NCBI GenBank assembly: GCA_028819005.1
Contig: JAPPMP010000028.1
Location: 1 to 64,000, forward strand
From: Acidimicrobiaceae bacterium
Lineage (GTDB): Bacteria; Actinomycetota; Acidimicrobiia; Acidimicrobiales; Aldehydirespiratoraceae
Direction: 5' to 3'
DNA: 64,000 nucleotides
Part shown: one piece after another, positions 60,004 through 64,000 of the stretch
Numbering within the stretch: position 1 is the first letter of the stretch
How the letters are laid out: every line of letters begins with the position of its first letter
Translations under genes and position numbers: made by a program
The notes under the pieces: model-generated
What the model saw: the letters and a program-made list of their open reading frames with translations, nothing else
Told to the model about the DNA's origin: nothing
Databases searched by the model: none

Positions 60004-60846
60004 ATGAGAATCGGTTTCCCAATCCCGTCGAAAATGCTTGCTGCCCTGCTGGGGCTGTCACTCGTGCTCGGAGCCTGTGGCGATGATGAAACGGTTGCGG
60101 AGGATCCCGCGGCGCCGGGGGTCTCGATCAGAGCGCCCCTCGACGTCGGAACGCCGCTCGACGGACGGTCATTCTGGTCGGTCTCTGTTCTTGAGAACGG
60201 CGCGGAACACCCTCTGTTCACCGGCACGCAGATTGTGCTGTCGTTCACCAACGGCATCATCGCAGCCTCCGCCGGATGCAACTTGATGAGCGGGTGGTAT
60301 CAGATCAACGACAAGCAGTTGATCATAACGGAGCTGGCATCGACAGAAATCGGCTGCGATCCAGAGCGCCACGCACAAGACGAGTTCATAGCCGCCGCGC
60401 TCAACGCCGGACCGCAACTGACACTGAACGGCCACGATCTGACACTCGCCACTGACACCGTCCGAATCCAGTTGCTGAACACCATGATCGCCGAGCCGGA
60501 TCGTCCGATCTTGCAAACACGCTGGGTCGTCACTGGATTCATTCAAGGCGAAGTCTCCATAACCATGAGCGTGGAACCCGGGCGGGAAGGATGGATCGAG
60601 TTCAGTGAAGACTCGCAGCTGACCGGTTTCGACGGATGCGTCGATTTCAGTGCGCCTGCAACCCTCAGCGAAGGCGAGATCCAATTCGGCGAGGTGACAT
60701 CCGAGGACTGCGCCGAGCCTTCCTCCTACCGCGAGGCCTTCAATATGTTGTTCGAGACCGATAAAGCCGCATTCTCCATCAACGGCCCAAGGCTCACACT
60801 GCTCAACTCGCAGGACAACGGCGTGACCTTCATAGCAGACGAATAA
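60004..60846 (+). CDS. META/HslJ-domain lipoprotein
   Basis: A 280-residue lipoprotein. The signal peptide ends LVLGAC with the lipid Cys at 25. A META domain follows: AASAGCNLMSGWYQINDKQL and IGCDPERHAQDEFIAAALNAGPQLTL are the family strands. A second, weaker META-like half covers residues 180-278. It is outer-surface bound. META domains occur in HslJ-type stress proteins; function here unknown. Confidence 0.82.
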   Translation: MRIGFPIPSKMLAALLGLSLVLGACGDDETVAEDPAAPGVSIRAPLDVGTPLDGRSFWSVSVLENGAEHPLFTGTQIVLSFTNGIIAASAGCNLMSGWYQINDKQLIITELASTEIGCDPERHAQDEFIAAALNAGPQLTLNGHDLTLATDTVRIQLLNTMIAEPDRPILQTRWVVTGFIQGEVSITMSVEPGREGWIEFSEDSQLTGFDGCVDFSAPATLSEGEIQFGEVTSEDCAEPSSYREAFNMLFETDKAAFSINGPRLTLLNSQDNGVTFIADE

Positions 60847-60887
60847 GTCGCGGAACCCGTGTCTAGGAATAAGTAACGTGTCGGGTA

Positions 60888-63605
60888 GTGACCGACACCC
60901 ATCTACAGCAGATCGACACGGCGCTTCGCAACGACATCCGCCGACTCGGCGCCCAGCTCGGATCGGCGCTGGTGCGTCAACACGGCCCTGAACTGCTCGA
61001 GAAAGTCGAGCTCGTGCGCACGCACGCGAGCCGCCTGCACCGCAACGGCGAGTCGGGACTCGACCTCATCGATCACCTGACCGACGTCGATCTCGTCGAG
61101 GCGATCCTGCTCGTGCGGGCGTTCACCGTCTATTTCCATCTGGCCAACACGGCCGAGCAGGTTCATCGAATCGAGCACCTCAACGCCAACCCGCGGACAA
61201 GCAACAGGCGATTCGCCGAAACCGTCGCAAAACTTCAAGCCAGCGGGGTCGAAGACGCCGAGATCATCGAGACGACCTGTTCGCTGGACCTGCGACCGGT
61301 GTTCACAGCCCACCCGACCGAAGCCTCGCGAAGGTCGATACTCGACAAGCTCGCAGAGATCGCCGTTCTCATCGAGGAGCGCAACGAATCCAGCGCCGGG
61401 CCGAGTGACAAGCAGCGCATCGACCGCCGAATCGATGAGCTGATCGACGTCATCTGGCAGACCGACGAATTGCGGCGGACTCAACCCGATCCGGTCAACG
61501 AGGCACGCTCGATCCTCTATTTCCTCAACGAGATCACGACCGAAGGGGTTCCCGAACTCTTCGACGACATAGACGCTGTTCTGCGCAGCATCGGCGGAGC
61601 ACTCAACGAGAACGCTCCGGTTCAATTCGGTTCGTGGGTCGGTGGCGACCGCGACGGAAACCCGAACGTCACCCCTGAGATCACGCTTGAAGTGCTCGAG
61701 TTCCAACGAAGTCGGGCGCTGCGCATTCTGATCCGCGAAGTCGAACAGCTCTCCGCGGAGCTGTCCGTCAGCGACGTCGTCGCCGAGGTGTCCGAGGAGT
61801 TGCTCGGCCAGCTGGAAGCCGACCGCGAGGCGTTCCCCGCGGTGACGGCAAGATTCGACAAGCTCAGCGGTGGCGAGCCCTACCGGAGGCGCTGCGGCGT
61901 CATCCATCAGCGCCTCCGGGAAACGGCCTGCACTCCCCCCGACTCCAACGCCTACACGTCTCCGCAAGAACTGGAGGCGGACCTGGCGGTCATGGGCAGA
62001 TCGCTTGCCTCGCACCGCGGCACGTTGTTGGCACAGGGCCGATTGGCGCGGCTGCGCCGGACCGTGGCGATGATCGGGTTTCACCTGGCCAAACTCGACA
62101 TTCGAGAGCACGCAGCCGTCCACCATCGTGCGCTCGACGAGCTGTTTGCAGCTCTCGGCGCCGAATACTCCACTCTGGACCGTTCCGCGCGCATCGAACT
62201 GCTGACCGCCGAGCTGAGCAGCCGCCGCCCGCTCGCGCCGCCAACAGGCGGGGCCGGCAGCGACTCGCTGTCGCTGCTTGCAGCCCTGCGCGATGCCATG
62301 GACCAGGCCGGCGACGAGATCATAGGCGTCTACATAGTTTCGATGACCCAAGGAGTCGACGACATCCTCGCTCCTGCTGTGCTGGCCCGCGACGTCGGGC
62401 TGGTCGATCTCGTCGCGGGCGTCGCTCGGCTCGGGTTCGTTCCGTTGTTCGAAACGATCAACGATCTTCGAAGCATCGGCGCCGTGCTGCGCGACCTGCT
62501 CAACAACCCGTCCTATCGACGGCTGTTGGAGTTGCGGGGAAACTCCCAGGAGGTGATGGTCGGCTATTCGGACTCCAACAAGGACGGAGGAATCACGACC
62601 TCCCAATGGGAGATCCACAAGGCACTGCGTCAGATCGCTGAGGTGGCGTCGGAAACCGGAGTCAAGATCACCGTGTTCCACGGTCGGGGCGGAACCGTCG
62701 GGCGGGGCGGCGGCCCCACCAATGCCTCGATCCTGAGCCAACCCGCCGGAGTCGTCAACGGTGCGGTCAAGATCACCGAGCAGGGCGAGGTCATCGCCGA
62801 CAAGTACGGACTGCCCGGGTTGGCCCAACGCAATCTCGACCTGGCCCTGTCCGCTGTTCTGGAAGCCTCGCTCGCGCACCGCACTCCCCGCCATGAATGG
62901 TCCGAGACGCACAGTTGGAACACCGTCATGGAGCTCATGTCGCAACGAGCTCTCGAGTCCTACCGGGAGCTGCTCGAAACTCCCGGATTCATAGACTACT
63001 TCCAGAAGTCGACGCCTGTGGAGGAACTGGCCGACATGAACATCGGCTCGCGGCCAGCACGCCGCACCAGCACCGCAGCCGGACTTGAAGGGCTCCGCGC
63101 CATCCCCTGGGTATTCGGCTGGACCCAGTCCCGCCAGATCATTCCGGGGTGGTTCGGGGTGGGCGCCGCTCTCGAAGCCGCCCGGTTGGCGGGGCACGAG
63201 GTTGAGCTCAAAGCGATGTACGACGACTGGCAGTTCTTCGCCGCGTTCATCTCCAACGTTGAGATGACCCTCGCCAAAACGGACCTTGCGATCACCCGTT
63301 ATTACGTCGACCGGCTCGTACCGCTGGAGCTGCATCACTTCTTCGACGACATCGCGGCCGAACACGACCGCACCGTCGCCGAGATCGCCCGGATCACCGG
63401 CCGTGAACTGCTCTACGAACTGCCGATTCTGAAACGCACGCTGGCGGTGCGCGACGCCTATTTGGACCCGATCAACGTGCTGCAGGTCGAGTTGCTCGCC
63501 CGTTCCCGCGCCGGCGAGGACGACGGCCACGACTTGGCCCGTCTGCGCCGCGCTCTGTTGTTGACCGTCAACGGAGTAGCCGCCGGCCTCCGCAACACCG
63601 GCTGA
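60888..63605 (+). CDS. ppc: phosphoenolpyruvate carboxylase
   Basis: A 905-residue PEPC. The catalytic His is in VFTAHPTEASRRS, the bicarbonate/PEP segment in SWVGGDRDGNPNVT, the Lys in GYSDSNKDGG, and the loop is FHGRGGTVGRGGGPTNASIL. It makes oxaloacetate from PEP and bicarbonate, feeding the TCA cycle. The start is GTG 60888. A 902-residue frame lies antisense to almost the whole gene and is rejected. Confidence 0.95.
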   Translation: MTDTHLQQIDTALRNDIRRLGAQLGSALVRQHGPELLEKVELVRTHASRLHRNGESGLDLIDHLTDVDLVEAILLVRAFTVYFHLANTAEQVHRIEHLNANPRTSNRRFAETVAKLQASGVEDAEIIETTCSLDLRPVFTAHPTEASRRSILDKLAEIAVLIEERNESSAGPSDKQRIDRRIDELIDVIWQTDELRRTQPDPVNEARSILYFLNEITTEGVPELFDDIDAVLRSIGGALNENAPVQFGSWVGGDRDGNPNVTPEITLEVLEFQRSRALRILIREVEQLSAELSVSDVVAEVSEELLGQLEADREAFPAVTARFDKLSGGEPYRRRCGVIHQRLRETACTPPDSNAYTSPQELEADLAVMGRSLASHRGTLLAQGRLARLRRTVAMIGFHLAKLDIREHAAVHHRALDELFAALGAEYSTLDRSARIELLTAELSSRRPLAPPTGGAGSDSLSLLAALRDAMDQAGDEIIGVYIVSMTQGVDDILAPAVLARDVGLVDLVAGVARLGFVPLFETINDLRSIGAVLRDLLNNPSYRRLLELRGNSQEVMVGYSDSNKDGGITTSQWEIHKALRQIAEVASETGVKITVFHGRGGTVGRGGGPTNASILSQPAGVVNGAVKITEQGEVIADKYGLPGLAQRNLDLALSAVLEASLAHRTPRHEWSETHSWNTVMELMSQRALESYRELLETPGFIDYFQKSTPVEELADMNIGSRPARRTSTAAGLEGLRAIPWVFGWTQSRQIIPGWFGVGAALEAARLAGHEVELKAMYDDWQFFAAFISNVEMTLAKTDLAITRYYVDRLVPLELHHFFDDIAAEHDRTVAEIARITGRELLYELPILKRTLAVRDAYLDPINVLQVELLARSRAGEDDGHDLARLRRALLLTVNGVAAGLRNTG

Positions 63606-63632
63606 TCCCAACCCGGCCGCGAGTCTGGGTCA

Positions 63633-64000
63633 TCAGAGCAAACGCAGACGATATCCGTCATTGATGAAGGGATTATCAGGGTTGTCGACGGCATAGCCAC
63701 AGATGACGGCAGCTTCGTCTTTGCTATGTCCTTGAGCAAGCAGCGCTCGACCAATTTCACCGGCCAGACGCGCGCGTTCTGGCGCAAGTTCGTCGCTCAG
63801 GGGTTCTCGTGTGCGCCAACCGAGCGAACTGAACCGTTTATAGAAGTTGGTTCGCTCCCGGGGGGTGATGGCGCCCAATTCACGGGCCCGTTCAACAAGC
63901 GCCTGCATCGACACTCCCCACAAGCGTTTGAGGTCATGCAAGCGCCCCACAGTGAGGTTGCGCAACTGGGACCGAATAGTCTCTGCCGGCATCAGGAACT
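63633..64000 (-). CDS. ImmA/IrrE-family protein, C-terminal part
   Basis: Frame open to the right window edge; at least 119 residues. LHDLKRLWGVSMQALVERARELG and FYKRFSSLGWRTREPLSDEL match the C-terminus of IrrE/ImmA-type metallopeptidase regulators, often fused to an HTH. The peptidase HExxH motif would lie beyond the edge. Often found near mobile or stress genes. Confidence 0.65.
   Translation of the reverse strand, partial: FLMPAETIRSQLRNLTVGRLHDLKRLWGVSMQALVERARELGAITPRERTNFYKRFSSLGWRTREPLSDELAPERARLAGEIGRALLAQGHSKDEAAVICGYAVDNPDNPFINDGYRLRLL

Noticed and set aside
60903..63611. A 902-residue open frame antisense to nearly all of ppc
   Set aside because: High GC content with strong third-position bias keeps the opposite frame open. 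The product has no recognisable domain, and PEP carboxylase on the plus strand is certain.

Overview
The window is high-GC bacterial DNA with tightly packed genes, many 4-bp stop/start overlaps, frequent GTG/TTG starts, and at least two starts that look leaderless. An F420-type (LLM) oxidoreductase, an acyl-CoA / methylmalonyl-CoA flavour, an AbrB-type antitoxin with a PIN-like partner of actinobacterial style, and the block tRNA-Ser / SRP RNA / dnaX / recR all point to Actinomycetota. My guess is a free-living or host-associated marine or soil Acidimicrobiia-like lineage. The class-level guess is inference; the phylum is more secure.

Layout. 1-8 kb: the 5' part of a tRNA-Ser(CGA) cut by the window edge, an HpcH/HpaI aldolase divergent from an amidohydrolase, a VapBC pair, a frameshifted lipoprotein gene, a second related amidohydrolase, a TauD remnant, a NYN-domain RNase and a choline sulfatase. 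8.3-18.8 kb: a seven-gene minus-strand operon that I read as an SspABCD-type single-strand DNA phosphorothioation module (cysteine desulfurase, DUF4007 protein, large P-loop ATPase, PP-loop/PAPS-reductase-like sulfur transferase). It is followed by a short DEAD/DEAH helicase, a GHKL (Hsp90/MORC-like) ATPase and a PLD nuclease, probably an SspFGH-like effector arm. This is the most striking system in the window.

20.4-36.0 kb: a 13-gene minus-strand catabolic and uptake run. It holds Rieske oxygenase, VOC enzyme, cupin, HyuA/HyuB (hydantoinase/oxoprolinase family), AMP-forming acyl ligase, a second Rieske oxygenase alpha subunit, a BMP-type lipoprotein, an ABC ATPase, two permeases, an MDR oxidoreductase and an O-methyltransferase. 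A perfect 19-bp palindromic operator just upstream (36082-36100) recurs identically beside a FadR/GntR-type regulator gene at 43.7 kb, so that regulator very likely controls the run. The ABC ATPase frame carries an in-frame amber codon inside an 11-bp-stem hairpin, so either the importer is damaged or translation starts unusually.

36.1-45.9 kb: SnoaL-like protein, a Schlafen-AlbA-type regulator whose start codon lies in a 39-bp perfect palindrome, two further toxin-antitoxin-like pairs, a cytochrome P450, an enoyl-CoA hydratase, the FadR-type regulator with a divergent VOC gene, a histidine phosphatase and an LLM oxidoreductase. 46-54 kb: housekeeping (tadA, lspA, tRNA-Ser(GGA), SRP RNA, dnaX-recR, methylmalonyl-CoA epimerase-like, 5'-3' exonuclease, ATP-dependent DNA ligase) and an epoxide hydrolase. 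54.6-64 kb: PhyH dioxygenase, a proteasome-like fragment, an orphan AbiEi, a GNAT toxin pair, HicAB, dtd, 3-methyladenine glycosylase, a META-domain lipoprotein, PEP carboxylase, and the C-terminus of an ImmA/IrrE-type protein at the right edge.

Defence and toxin-antitoxin genes are dense: the Ssp-like operon plus five or six TA-like loci in 64 kb. No insertion sequence, integrase, prophage or rRNA gene was seen. Many start sites below differ from the longest open frame. They were chosen from Shine-Dalgarno sequences, overlaps with the preceding gene, or family length.
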